Of a stretch of 64,000 nucleotides of DNA, positions 1 through 10,165 are shown piece after piece. The notes below the pieces were generated by a model, which made no database searches, was not told where the DNA came from, and was given only the letters and a program-made list of their open reading frames with translations. Position numbers and translations under genes: made by a program. The stretch covers positions 1 to 64,000 of the forward strand of contig JASBRY010000005.1 of the NCBI GenBank assembly GCA_030149165.1, given 5' to 3'. Positions within the stretch are counted from its first letter, which is position 1, and each line of letters starts with the position of its first letter. Source of the DNA: Phycisphaerales bacterium (GTDB lineage: Bacteria; Planctomycetota; Phycisphaerae; Phycisphaerales; UBA1924).

Positions 1-258
1 CGTCGCATTATCTGTGATTTGATTCATGTGGGCACAGTTGTGGCATGGATACACGGGCATAATCTATTCTACCCGATTAGAAACGGCTGCCAACTCCCAA
101 ACAACCCGAATCAGGACGCACAATCAAAGTGAACCACTACCAGAATCTGACGCTCGGAATCTGCATGGACTAGACCTGCATGGGATCGGGGTCTACAGTC
201 GGAGCCCGAATCGTTCAGCATTGCGCTGGGTGACGACGAGACGAATGGAGATTTGACC

Positions 259-399
259 ATGGCAATGCACTACCCAAGACGAGTCAGCAACATCAAACGC
301 CGCCGTACGGTCGGTTTCCGCGCTCGCATGAAGACCAAGAGTGGCCGCAAGATCATCAACGGCCGTCGTCGCATCGGTCGCAAAGTGAACTGCAAGTAA
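259..399 (+). CDS. rpmH: 50S ribosomal protein L34
   Basis: 46-aa [49 protein letters not shown]; typical L34. Missing from the ORF track because it is short. Confidence 0.93.
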   Translation: MAMHYPRRVSNIKRRRTVGFRARMKTKSGRKIINGRRRIGRKVNCK

Positions 400-430
400 G
401 TCACAGACCCGACAACTCAGATTACCAAAG

Positions 431-453
431 GCTCGCAATTTGCGAGCTTTTTT
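431..453 (+). terminator. Rho-independent terminator after rpmH
   Basis: GCTCGCAatTTGCGAGC hairpin followed by TTTTTT, about 30 nt after the rpmH stop. Confidence 0.8.
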
Positions 454-582
454 GATGGAGCCCACCCTATCCGATATACGCTTGGAAGACTCAATTAAGT
501 GTTCCTGGACCGATACTCATAACTTGAGTCGCAATAACCAAGAAAACCAGGAAAAAATTTCACCTCTGCTTCCCGCGCTCCC

Positions 583-591
583 TTATCCACA
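583..591 (+). promoter_or_regulatory. Perfect consensus DnaA box (TTATCCACA)
   Basis: Exact TTATCCACA in a non-coding region downstream of rpmH; only one box seen. Confidence 0.35.
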
Positions 592-968
592 AGGACGGTA
601 AGGAGCTGAGGTAAAGACCCTGTTTTTGATCCGTATTGGGGATTGAATGTGAAACTGGGTAATCTGGCACGATGAGCATAAACTTATTGGCATTCAATGG
701 GTTACGAATTTCCTCACAATTGATTCCATAATTCGTTTCAAAGGTATTGACACCCCCCCAAAATTGCTTATTCTATCTCTAGCCCGGCATGATCAGTACC
801 CAAATGCCGGGTTGCACAACATCGTTCGATGTGTTCAGAGAGAAGAGAGAACCCAACGGACATCTTGAAGTGCCGCCCTTCGTGGGGCAATCTACGGGTT
901 TGTGTCAAGTGCAGGTGTGTTGCCTGTGCTTGCTAGTGTGTTTGATTCAAACGAAAGAGAGACTAGAA

Positions 969-1544
969 ATGAAGATCGCAATCACTGCAATCGCTGCAAT
1001 CGCTGGTGCTGCAACCGCATCGCCTTACTTCACCGAAGCTGCTGGCTTCACCCAGACTGACGCTGCACCTGCTGGCGCTTTCGCAACCGTCACCATCGAC
1101 ATCTCCGGCGTGAACAGCTGGGACCTCGAGCTCGACGCAAGCAACGAAAGCGTTTCGCAGTTCATCCTCGCTGGTGGTCACATCACCGGTATCGGCTGGG
1201 ACGTGAACTACTCCACCGTTGGCGCTTCATGGCTCTCCGAAGCTGTTATGCGCTTCAACAACGACCTGTACCTCACCGTCGGTATCGGCGATGACTTCGC
1301 AGGCTCCAGCTCATACAGCTCGGGCGGCGTGTTCGACCTCGTCGGCACTGGCCTCGACTTCTTCCTCGCTGGTGACGGCCTCCTGAACATCGAGTTCTTC
1401 GAGTCCTTCGATGACGTCTCCGACGCAATCGACGGTACCTTCGGCCAAGGATCGACTCTGCAGATCCAGTACGAAATCCCAGCTCCATCGGCACTCGCAA
1501 TGCTCGGCCTCGGTGGCCTCGTTGCTGGCCGTCGTCGCCGCTAA
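969..1544 (+). CDS. PEP-CTERM-type secreted protein
   Basis: Starts at MKIAITAIAAIAGAATA (signal peptide); ends IPAPSALAMLGLGGLVAGRRRR (PEP-CTERM-like sorting signal). Confidence 0.8.
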   Translation: MKIAITAIAAIAGAATASPYFTEAAGFTQTDAAPAGAFATVTIDISGVNSWDLELDASNESVSQFILAGGHITGIGWDVNYSTVGASWLSEAVMRFNNDLYLTVGIGDDFAGSSSYSSGGVFDLVGTGLDFFLAGDGLLNIEFFESFDDVSDAIDGTFGQGSTLQIQYEIPAPSALAMLGLGGLVAGRRRR

Positions 1545-1636
1545 TCCGGTGACCGATACGACATCAGTCGTATCACTTGTTTCTCGAGCCTGACCCACGC
1601 GGTCGTATACCGCGGGTTCGACTAAACGAACACACG

Positions 1637-1673
1637 CAAGCCCTCGACTTCATGTCGGGGGCTTGTTCTTTTT
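1637..1673 (+). terminator. Rho-independent terminator
   Basis: CAAGCCCTCGAC-ttcat-GTCGGGGGCTTG followed by TTCTTTTT. Confidence 0.8.
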
Positions 1674-1751
1674 CCACTCTCAACCAATCCGTATATCAAA
1701 GAGAAAAGGACGCTCGATGCGTCCTTTCGATTGACTTCAGTTGCAGATGAT

Positions 1752-2312
1752 TCAGCTGTCCAATCCAACAGGTTGAGGACTCACCGCATGGGTCGGCTCA
1801 ACGACCACACCGAGCGGTGCTCGCTTGCCACCCTTCATCGGAGGGATGCCTTCCTGATCGATGTGACGCTGGATCGCCATGACCCCTTCGAGGAGCATCT
1901 CCGGACGAGGAGGACATCCAGGCACATAGACATCCACTGGGATGAACTGATCCACGCCTTGCACAGTCGCGTAAGAATCGAAGACCCCACCCGTCGATGC
2001 ACAAGCGCCCATCGAGATGACCCACTTGGGTTCGGTCATCTGCTCATAGATCCGTTGGAGCACTGGGAGCATCTTGACGCTGATGCGTCCCGCGACGATC
2101 AGCAGGTCCGCTTGTCGAGGGGAGAACGCCATGCGTTCCATCCCGAAGCGTGCGATGTCATAGCGTGAGGACGCGGTCGCCATCAACTCGATCCCGCAGC
2201 ACGCGGTCGCGAAAGGCATCGGCCAAAGCGAGGAGCGGCGCCCCCAGTTGACGATGTGACGGAGTTGTGTCGTCAGGAAGTTATCTGTTGGAATCGCGGC
2301 TTCTAGACCCAT
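1752..2312 (-). CDS. nuoB: NADH-quinone oxidoreductase subunit B
   Basis: [32 protein letters not shown] and [10 protein letters not shown] motifs. Confidence 0.93.
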   Translation of the reverse strand: MGLEAAIPTDNFLTTQLRHIVNWGRRSSLWPMPFATACCGIELMATASSRYDIARFGMERMAFSPRQADLLIVAGRISVKMLPVLQRIYEQMTEPKWVISMGACASTGGVFDSYATVQGVDQFIPVDVYVPGCPPRPEMLLEGVMAIQRHIDQEGIPPMKGGKRAPLGVVVEPTHAVSPQPVGLDS

Positions 2313-2391
2313 CGGATCGCCCTTTCATTCACTCGCGTTTTGAACAAACGCACTAGCAAGTGTACGCAGAGATGATACCGGATGACTGCGA

Positions 2392-2853
2392 TTAAGCCGC
2401 AGATTCGCCCGCGGAATCCTCGGTATCCATATGCAGCTCTGGGGATGGCCAATCCGCATTGTCGATCAGATCCATCGCGCGATCATGCTCATCAAAGCGG
2501 AACACACAGACCGGACCATCAATGCCCTCTGCGCCTGGAATCAGGTAGCAGTAGCGGATGTTGATGCGATTGTCCGCCATGAGGACCGACAGGTCACGGA
2601 TCATGCCTGGACGGTTCTCGACGCTGACTCCGATCACTGGAGCTTCGACGATGGGACCGATCCCCGCGTCAACTAGCGACTCACACATCTGGCGTAATGA
2701 CTGCTCAGGTGTGCCGAGCAAACGCACGCACCCGCGGTCCTGATATTCGGTTGTAGAGATCGATGTGATCTCGACTCCTGCGGATTTCGCGGCGTCGAGA
2801 ACGCCCGCGAGTTCGCCGGGGCGCTGCTGAAGATACACACTGAACTCGGACAT
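2392..2853 (-). CDS. Tandem ACT-domain protein
   Basis: MSEFSVYLQQRPGELAGVLDAAKSAGVEI... and VSVENRPGMIRDLSVLMADNRINI: two ACT repeats. Start chosen at the internal Met. Confidence 0.75.
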   Translation of the reverse strand: MSEFSVYLQQRPGELAGVLDAAKSAGVEITSISTTEYQDRGCVRLLGTPEQSLRQMCESLVDAGIGPIVEAPVIGVSVENRPGMIRDLSVLMADNRINIRYCYLIPGAEGIDGPVCVFRFDEHDRAMDLIDNADWPSPELHMDTEDSAGESAA

Positions 2854-3014
2854 TTGTACTCTTTGCATAGGAACCTTGATTCTAGGCACAAACCCCGTTT
2901 CTTTCCCTTCAAACGCTGGAGAAAGACCCATTGTGTGGGCGCCTCAAATGTGATGAGGGGGGACTTCCTATACCTTTCGGATCAATGAAGGGTTCGGATA
3001 TCTGGAAGTTCAAT

Positions 3015-4442
3015 TCAGTTTAAAAGTTCGGATAATGTTTGCTGCCCAATGCTGGATCGAGCCGCCCCCAGAATCGATCCTGGGATCTTCGCACGCGTCT
3101 GATCCCTGAGTCGATCGAGATGTTCTCCCGCGTCCAGCAGCTCCGTCAGATGGATCTGCTCCGCTGGTCGAGCGAGCGTATACGCGGCATCCGCATCCTC
3201 GCCTTGCGAGATCAGGTTGAGCAGGTCAGATTTGTGCAGTGCATTGAGCAGCGTCGCGGCGAGGGAGGGATCGATATCCATCTCTGTTGCGAGCTCATCC
3301 GCTGTCGTTGTGTGTCCTTCCACGAAGCGTTTCCCAATGACCCCACCCACTCCGATGAGGATGAGCGGATCGAGCAGCACAGGGATCGAGCTATCACCCT
3401 CGCCGCTGAGTGTTGCGAGTCCTTTGTTGACCAGTCTGGTGAAGTGCTGGAGTGCGTGTGTTGCTTGCATCCCCAGCAGCACGATGACCCAGGTCACATA
3501 GACCCAGAGCAGGAAGAGCGGGAGGATCGCGAGCGAGCCGTAGAACTTCGTGTATCCAGTCGCGTTGCGGAGGTACATCGTGAACGCGGCTTTCCCGAGC
3601 TCCCACAGGATCGCGGCCATGAACGCTCCAGCGAGCGCAGGACGGATTTTGATCTTGGTGTTCGGGATCGTGAGGAAGGCGACGAGCATCAGGACTGTTG
3701 AGATGAGGACTGAGACCCCGAAGCTCGCGAACATCGCGCCGATGGTACCCCCTTCTCCCGATGCAGAGATGATCCATTTCGCGAGTGTATCTCCAACGAT
3801 GAATGTCGCCGCGAGCAGGAGCGTACCGAGCGTGAGCATCGTCCAGTACAGCATCAATCGGCGCAACCACGGCCGTCCTGACGGCGCGGCGCAGAGCTGA
3901 TTGAACGACTTCTCGATCTCGATGAGCATCGACATCGCGGCATAGATCAGCACGATCAACGACGCGAGCGCGATCCATCCAGTCGGTACATTGCGGATGG
4001 AGGTGTTGACTCGATTGATGAGGTTTGAGATCAGTTCTTCGATATTCGAAGCCGCAGATCCATCCGAATCATCAGTGTTGGTTTGTTGGATGTCTTGTGG
4101 ATTGAGCACTGGTGTTGGATCGACATCCTGCGGTTGTTGATCCTCAATCGGAGCCGTCGAGATTTGTGAGATCCCAGCATAATCCAGCACGCGGCGCACG
4201 CCGGCATCTACTTCGTCTTCAGAAACAAAGGACCCGAAGATGAGCAGACCGATCGCCATGACGGGGATGATCGAGAAGATCGTGCGATACGACATCGCCG
4301 CGGCCATGCGCGGGATCTGCGAGCGGTACAACCCACCGATCCCCAAGCGGGAAACCGCGACGAGCCTATTCCATTCCTCGCGCAAGCGCGATGCCGTCGG
4401 CTCTTGAGGTGGTGTATTGCTCTGAGGTTCTTGTTCGCTCAT
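3015..4442 (-). CDS. YihY/BrkB (ribonuclease BN-like) family membrane protein
   Basis: Multi-TM; AAAMSYRTIFSIIPVMAIG and FYGSLAILPLFLLWVYVTWVIVLLGMQ typical of YihY/BrkB. Confidence 0.82.
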   Translation of the reverse strand: MSEQEPQSNTPPQEPTASRLREEWNRLVAVSRLGIGGLYRSQIPRMAAAMSYRTIFSIIPVMAIGLLIFGSFVSEDEVDAGVRRVLDYAGISQISTAPIEDQQPQDVDPTPVLNPQDIQQTNTDDSDGSAASNIEELISNLINRVNTSIRNVPTGWIALASLIVLIYAAMSMLIEIEKSFNQLCAAPSGRPWLRRLMLYWTMLTLGTLLLAATFIVGDTLAKWIISASGEGGTIGAMFASFGVSVLISTVLMLVAFLTIPNTKIKIRPALAGAFMAAILWELGKAAFTMYLRNATGYTKFYGSLAILPLFLLWVYVTWVIVLLGMQATHALQHFTRLVNKGLATLSGEGDSSIPVLLDPLILIGVGGVIGKRFVEGHTTTADELATEMDIDPSLAATLLNALHKSDLLNLISQGEDADAAYTLARPAEQIHLTELLDAGEHLDRLRDQTRAKIPGSILGAARSSIGQQTLSELLN

Positions 4443-4445
4443 TGG

Positions 4446-5492
4446 TCAGTCGTCTCGGGATTTGCGAGGGGTCCCTGACTTCTTGGGAGGATTGGTCGTC
4501 CGATTGATCGCGTTTTTGATTGAGCGACGCCGAACACCTTTGGATGGTCCCGAACGAGGGTCCACATAAGGTGTTTTCGGCTTCTTCGTCGACTGATGTG
4601 ACGAAGATTTGCGATCCGGCTCCAGTTTAATCGCTGCGGATTTGCGGAGTGCTTTGATCTCATCACGCGTCAGTTCGCGCCAAGCACCGCGCGCCACACC
4701 TTTAAGCTTGACGGGCCCCATCCCGACGCGTTCGAGCTTGCGGACCGGATACCCCACGGCCGCGAGCATTCTCCTGACTTGTCGATTGCGTCCCTCACGC
4801 AGCGTGAGTTCCATCACGGTCGAATCCCGATCCTGAGCGATCAGCTCGATCTCAACATGCGCTGTTCGTTTGGCGCCGTGCGTTTGACCTTCTTTCCGCT
4901 GTGCGAGGAAGATCCCACGCTCAAGCTCTTGGATTGCATCCTGATCGAGTTTGCCTTTGACACTGACTCGGTAGGTTTTGGGCACTCCGTAGCGTGGATG
5001 CGTGAGACGATTCGCGAGTTCGCCGTCGTTGGTGAGCAGGATCAGCCCCACGGTCTCGTAGTCCAATCGTCCGACCGGGAAGAGTCTCGGAGCGGCGGGA
5101 TGATCGACCAACTCGGTCACGGTCCGCCGGTCATATCCCGGCTCATCTTTCGCGGCGCTGAGTGTTCTTGGAGGTTTGTTGAGCATCACATACACCAAAC
5201 GCTCAGGTTTGGGGAGCACTTTGCTCTGGACCACGATGCGATCTTCTTCAGGATCGACCCACAGAGGAAGATCAGTCACGATCTGCCCGTTGACAGTCAC
5301 CTCTCCCGCTTCGATGAGCGCTTCGCACGCTCGGCGCGATCCAACGCCGGCGTCCGCCATCACGCGTTGGAGGCGCTCACCGCGCGAAGCATCCCTCAAA
5401 TCCGTGTCTTTGGAAGGCTTTCGTCTGTTTGATTTGGTTGGATGTTCGCTCACGCAAGAGTGTACGCCGAGCGTTGTCATGAATTGGGTCAT
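4446..5492 (-). CDS. RsuA/RluB family pseudouridine synthase
   Basis: S4 domain (ERLQRVMADAGVGSRRACEALIEAGEVTVNG), catalytic VGRLDYETVGLILLTNDGELANRLTHP, REGRNRQVRRM. Confidence 0.92.
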   Translation of the reverse strand: MTQFMTTLGVHSCVSEHPTKSNRRKPSKDTDLRDASRGERLQRVMADAGVGSRRACEALIEAGEVTVNGQIVTDLPLWVDPEEDRIVVQSKVLPKPERLVYVMLNKPPRTLSAAKDEPGYDRRTVTELVDHPAAPRLFPVGRLDYETVGLILLTNDGELANRLTHPRYGVPKTYRVSVKGKLDQDAIQELERGIFLAQRKEGQTHGAKRTAHVEIELIAQDRDSTVMELTLREGRNRQVRRMLAAVGYPVRKLERVGMGPVKLKGVARGAWRELTRDEIKALRKSAAIKLEPDRKSSSHQSTKKPKTPYVDPRSGPSKGVRRRSIKNAINRTTNPPKKSGTPRKSRDD

Positions 5493-5614
5493 GGATCCAG
5501 ACCGGAAGCGAACTCTGCAGCCGATTTTCGAGTTATTCGGCCCTATATGCCGACACTGGAGTGATACGCGCGGGAGTGCAAACCCGCACAGAGCTTCATT
5601 GACGAGGTATCACG

Positions 5615-7207
5615 ATGAACCCGCAGACCAATACTCCCACCATTCATACTTCCAGCGATGCCAAAGCGGAAACGCTGGTCGAGCCGCGCGCTTCGGTCAC
5701 CAAAGCAGCGCTCCCAAGCAACGAGGACATGTTCCTCTCGCCGAGGGTGATGGATGCTGGGACCTTCGCACGCTATTCGGAGATGCTCAAGTCCATCATC
5801 GCACAAGCGACCACGCAGGGACGCGTGCTCGAGGACTTCAGCGCTGATGCGGAAGAGATGATCCGCAGAGCCGGAGAATCCGGCGCCACACTCGACAAGC
5901 GACTCCAAGCCGGAGTACGCATGCTCCGTATGATCGACGAACGCGTCGATCGCACAGACGAGGCGCTCGACAAGGTCCGCGAGATCCTCCCAAGCGCCGA
6001 CACGATGCGCCGTCAAGCCGAGTCGCTCATGAACGATGCGCTGGACAAGGCACAATCCCAGCTCGACGGCATGGTCCGCGACGCGGAGATCCGCGCCCAA
6101 GCCGCGGAACATCGGGCGCGCGTCGCGATGCAGAAAACCGAAGAACGCACGCAGCGGCTCGAAGCACTCAATGCGGATCTCGACATGCGCATGAGCGCCA
6201 TCGAGCAGCGCATGGAAGAAGCACAGAACCAGAGCGGCCAAACCATCGGACTGATCGATCGTCGCTTGGTGTCGTTCCAGGAAGAACTGAACACCCAAAT
6301 CGACGAGGTCGTTGCAAAGGCAAACAACGCAACGGCGAACATCGAACAGCGCATCGAGGACGCGAGCACACTCACAGAGCAGCGCGTCGAATCGCTCGGA
6401 TCGTCCATCGAACCAGTGAAATCCGCTGCTGAGCAAGCGATGAGAGCATTGGGTATTGATCCTGAGAATCCGCGATTCGAGGACTCGCCGCTCGCGAAGA
6501 TCGAATCACTCGTCGAGCGAGGCGAAGCGCACATCGCGGGAGTCGATCGCGTGCTGCGTCAACTGACTGAACTCCAGAATCAAGCGGAAGCGGTCAAGGG
6601 CGACTTCGGTGTTTGGCTCCTCGACTCAGCAAACAAACTCGACGAGCTCGAAGCGCGCAAGGACTTGCTCCAAGGCCCGATTGGTGATGCCGCGAAACGC
6701 ATCGGTGAGATCGGTCCGGATCTGGAGGACAAGCTTGAGCTCGCATCCAACAAGCTCGAGCACCTGAGCACACAGTCTGGAGATCTCAAGCAAGCGATCA
6801 ACTCGTCATCGCAACTCGCTGAGAAAGCGACCGACAAACTGACCAACCAAGCGTCACAGCTCCAGGCGCTGCTCGATGGCTCGCTCCATCGTCTGACACA
6901 ACGCGTCGAGCAAGCGGGTGTTTGGCTGGGATCGCTCATCACACGCGCCGAACAGATCGGTCAGGAACTGGGAGGCAACCCCAACGCCGCGAGCAGCGAG
7001 ATTCTCAGATCCGTCGAGGAGGTTCAAGCGAAAGTCACCAAACTGACCGATCCTGATTCCTCAGCCGTCGAGACTCCGCTCGAGGAAACGGTCAACGAGC
7101 CCAAGCCGATGAAAATCCCAGAGCGGCTCCACATCGACTCCATCGCGTTCGACGGCTCCACTTCGATGGTCATCGAGCACGACGACGGCAACCAGGGCGC
7201 GGACTGA
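5615..7207 (+). CDS. Long coiled-coil protein of unknown function
   Basis: 530 aa, mostly Glu/Ala/Leu/Gln heptad-like sequence; no TM or catalytic motif recognised. Confidence 0.7.
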   Translation: MNPQTNTPTIHTSSDAKAETLVEPRASVTKAALPSNEDMFLSPRVMDAGTFARYSEMLKSIIAQATTQGRVLEDFSADAEEMIRRAGESGATLDKRLQAGVRMLRMIDERVDRTDEALDKVREILPSADTMRRQAESLMNDALDKAQSQLDGMVRDAEIRAQAAEHRARVAMQKTEERTQRLEALNADLDMRMSAIEQRMEEAQNQSGQTIGLIDRRLVSFQEELNTQIDEVVAKANNATANIEQRIEDASTLTEQRVESLGSSIEPVKSAAEQAMRALGIDPENPRFEDSPLAKIESLVERGEAHIAGVDRVLRQLTELQNQAEAVKGDFGVWLLDSANKLDELEARKDLLQGPIGDAAKRIGEIGPDLEDKLELASNKLEHLSTQSGDLKQAINSSSQLAEKATDKLTNQASQLQALLDGSLHRLTQRVEQAGVWLGSLITRAEQIGQELGGNPNAASSEILRSVEEVQAKVTKLTDPDSSAVETPLEETVNEPKPMKIPERLHIDSIAFDGSTSMVIEHDDGNQGAD

Positions 7208-7606
7208 TTCCTCCCGATTCTCGGAACACCGATCAATCGCAGAACTGATGAACTGCATCTTCTGAGCGAATTCTCTTCGTTCTCGGCAATCTGGATCGGA
7301 TGTGATCGTTTTGACCTCTGAGCGGCTGCGATGATATCGCATTTGCTGTAAGCAACTACAAATAAGATGCTTATGGATTATTGAGACTGCCCGCTCACAC
7401 GCCACCGATTGGATGGAGGCTAAAGCGGGCTCACGAGTTTGGATGCTCAATGCAATGTTTGCATGGACAAGGGTACTCAAACTCACGACACCCCCTGAAA
7501 CGGCCCGAAAAAAGGGTATCCGTCGGTGTTTTTGCTCGGCGTGTCTACGATCTGAGCCCGGCATCGTCGAAGGACGATCAATACGAGATTCGATGGAGTT
7601 TGCACT

Positions 7607-10162
7607 GTGATTCAATACCTCAAAATGATCCCGATGACCGCTCTGATGCTCGTGTGCTGCATGACACTGAGCACGATGCCTGTGATCGCGCAAGATGCCG
7701 GGAATGACGAACCTGAGATCGAGCCGGTCATGGACTGGGGAGTCGATCGTCCGACGCGTCAGAACAACCCGCCGGTCATCAAACGCAACGACCCAAGCGA
7801 TCGTCAGGACACACGCAAGGAACCCACAGTGTCCTTCGGCGCGTTTTCTGAACCGATCGAGTTGACCACACTCATCGAGTATGTCGGATCATCCCTCGAC
7901 ATCAACATCATCGTCAAAGGCGCTCCGACTGGTGAGGTCACCTTCCACGCGCCTGTCGAGATCCCAAAGAGTCAGCTCATTGAACTGCTCGATGCGATGC
8001 TTGAGCAGTACTCGTTCACCATCTCGCACGAACCCACCTCGGACTTCTGGATTGTCCAGCCCGTTGCGGATGTGCGCCCCAACATGGGATCGGAGCGTCC
8101 GAGCACGCAGATCATTCCGACACCCAACATCAAGCCTTCGTTGATGGTCCCCGCGCTGAGCGCTTCGCTCGGATCGGGACTCAGCGCCGCGCCCAACGCA
8201 AAGGGCGGCCCGATCCAAGCGATCGACGAGCTTGGGGTGATCATCATCAACGCACCACCGCGTGATATCAGCCGCATCAAAGCGCTGATCGCACAGTTGA
8301 TCCAGATCGACGACGACCAACGCTACATCCGATTCGAGCTCGATCACCTCGCGGCGCCCGCAGCGCTTGAGCGTGCGGTCGGACTCGTCGGCGGGAACAG
8401 CTCTGGTCAGAATCGCGTCGTACAGAACCAGCCTGGTACACAGGGCACTGTTGGACTGTCCAATGCGTCGCTCTCGAATATGGCGGATCGGATCACCATC
8501 GATCCGCAAGGCAACGCGCTCATCTTCAAAGGCACCGAAGCAGAGATCGCTCGCGTCGAGGAAGTCCTCGAAGTGATCGATGTCCCCAACACGCTCGAAC
8601 CCAAGAACTACTTCGCTGGATCGTCCGCGGCTCAGATCGCGGACATCGCGAAGAGCAGAGGGTTGGGTGAGGTCATCCAGATCACAGATGATTCGAACAA
8701 TCCGTTTGCGCAAGGCAACATCCGACTCAACAATCAGAACGCGTTCCAGAATCAATCTTCGAATACCAGCTCCGGCGGACCGGTCATGGTGGTGGACACC
8801 ACACGCGGCAACATCGTGTACTACGGCACTCCAGCGCAACAGCAACAGCTCGCGGATCTCATGAAAGAACTCGGAACCGAGGACGAGCGCGTCGTCATCA
8901 AGGAGTATGTGCTCAACCACTCGGACGCGGAAATCGTTGCGGAACTCATGACCGCGATCATCACGGGTCAACAACGGACGGGCGAATCTGATTTCCTTCC
9001 CGGATCATCAGGTCGAAACAACGCTGTCTCAGAGTTCCGTCCGGCATTCGGAGCAAGCGGGGGCTCGGATGTCACCGCGGCGTTTGACCCCGACATCGTC
9101 GCGGTCATCGCGGATCCAGACAACAACCAGGTCGTTGTCCGCGCCCCGATCAAGCAGCAGGACGACCTCGCGAAACTGATCACACGTCTGGATCGCCGCA
9201 AACCCCAGGTGTATCTCCAAGCGATGATTGTGTCGGTTTCGGATACCGAGAACTTCTCGCTCGCGTTTGAATCGCAGATCAACGCGGGGCAGTTCGGACT
9301 GAACACAGGAAACACGCTCTCGTCGCTCCCATCCACATCGAGCTTTGGTGATATCCGTACCGTGAATCCTGGACTCGCGGGACTGACCGCGGCGGTGATC
9401 ATGACGGACCAGATCCCGATCATTATCAACGCAAGTCAGACAGATACCGATGTGCGGATCCTCTCGACCCCGCAGTTGCTTGTGAACGACAATCAAGAAG
9501 CAGAGATCGTTTCGCTCTCCGAGCAACCCTTCCAGGAAATCTCACAGGGCGACGGTGGGAATGTCACCGCGTTCGCGGGATTCGCTGAAGCAGGGACCAC
9601 GCTCCGCGTCACGCCATCGATCTCCGACGGCGGATACTTGCGTCTCGAGTACTTTGTCGAACTCTCGAACTTCACCGCGACGCAGGGACAAGCGGGTTCG
9701 CCTCCTCCTCGTGACCGGAACACTGTGCAAGGCGCGTTGAGCGTCCCATCGGACGCGACCATCGTCATCGGCGGGATCACTGTGGACAATGTCCGCGACA
9801 CAGTCATGAAGGTCCCACTGCTTGGTGACATCCCACTCGTGGGTGAGCTCTTCAAGAACACGAGCAAGATCAACACACAATCCAAGCTGTATGTGTTCCT
9901 GACCCCTCGCATCATGACCGATCCGAACTTCCTTGATCTCCGGCTCCTGAGCGAAGGGCCGTATGCGGAGATGGAACTCGATCCGCGCGTTCCTGATCTT
10001 GAGCCGGTCACAATCAACGCATCGAACAGAGGTCAAGCGACACAACCATCGGACGAATCGTTTGAAATGCAGCGGCAGTCGCTGCCGCCTCAACCTGAAC
10101 CCGATGCGTTTGAGCCTTCGCTGACCCCAGTGCTCATCGATCCAAACGAGGACATGGATTAA
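7607..10162 (+). CDS. gspD: Type II secretion system secretin (GspD-like)
   Basis: Signal peptide, N-domains, secretin core (VPLLGDIPLVGELFKNTSKINTQSKLYVFLTPRIM). Confidence 0.92.
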   Translation: MIQYLKMIPMTALMLVCCMTLSTMPVIAQDAGNDEPEIEPVMDWGVDRPTRQNNPPVIKRNDPSDRQDTRKEPTVSFGAFSEPIELTTLIEYVGSSLDINIIVKGAPTGEVTFHAPVEIPKSQLIELLDAMLEQYSFTISHEPTSDFWIVQPVADVRPNMGSERPSTQIIPTPNIKPSLMVPALSASLGSGLSAAPNAKGGPIQAIDELGVIIINAPPRDISRIKALIAQLIQIDDDQRYIRFELDHLAAPAALERAVGLVGGNSSGQNRVVQNQPGTQGTVGLSNASLSNMADRITIDPQGNALIFKGTEAEIARVEEVLEVIDVPNTLEPKNYFAGSSAAQIADIAKSRGLGEVIQITDDSNNPFAQGNIRLNNQNAFQNQSSNTSSGGPVMVVDTTRGNIVYYGTPAQQQQLADLMKELGTEDERVVIKEYVLNHSDAEIVAELMTAIITGQQRTGESDFLPGSSGRNNAVSEFRPAFGASGGSDVTAAFDPDIVAVIADPDNNQVVVRAPIKQQDDLAKLITRLDRRKPQVYLQAMIVSVSDTENFSLAFESQINAGQFGLNTGNTLSSLPSTSSFGDIRTVNPGLAGLTAAVIMTDQIPIIINASQTDTDVRILSTPQLLVNDNQEAEIVSLSEQPFQEISQGDGGNVTAFAGFAEAGTTLRVTPSISDGGYLRLEYFVELSNFTATQGQAGSPPPRDRNTVQGALSVPSDATIVIGGITVDNVRDTVMKVPLLGDIPLVGELFKNTSKINTQSKLYVFLTPRIMTDPNFLDLRLLSEGPYAEMELDPRVPDLEPVTINASNRGQATQPSDESFEMQRQSLPPQPEPDAFEPSLTPVLIDPNEDMD

Positions 10163-10165
10163 GCG

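Noticed and set aside
26-256. 76-aa ORF upstream of rpmH
   Set aside because: No recognisable protein features; region fits an rpmH leader or intergenic sequence
7889-8974. 361-aa minus-strand ORF
   Set aside because: Antisense to gspD; composition typical of a shadow ORF
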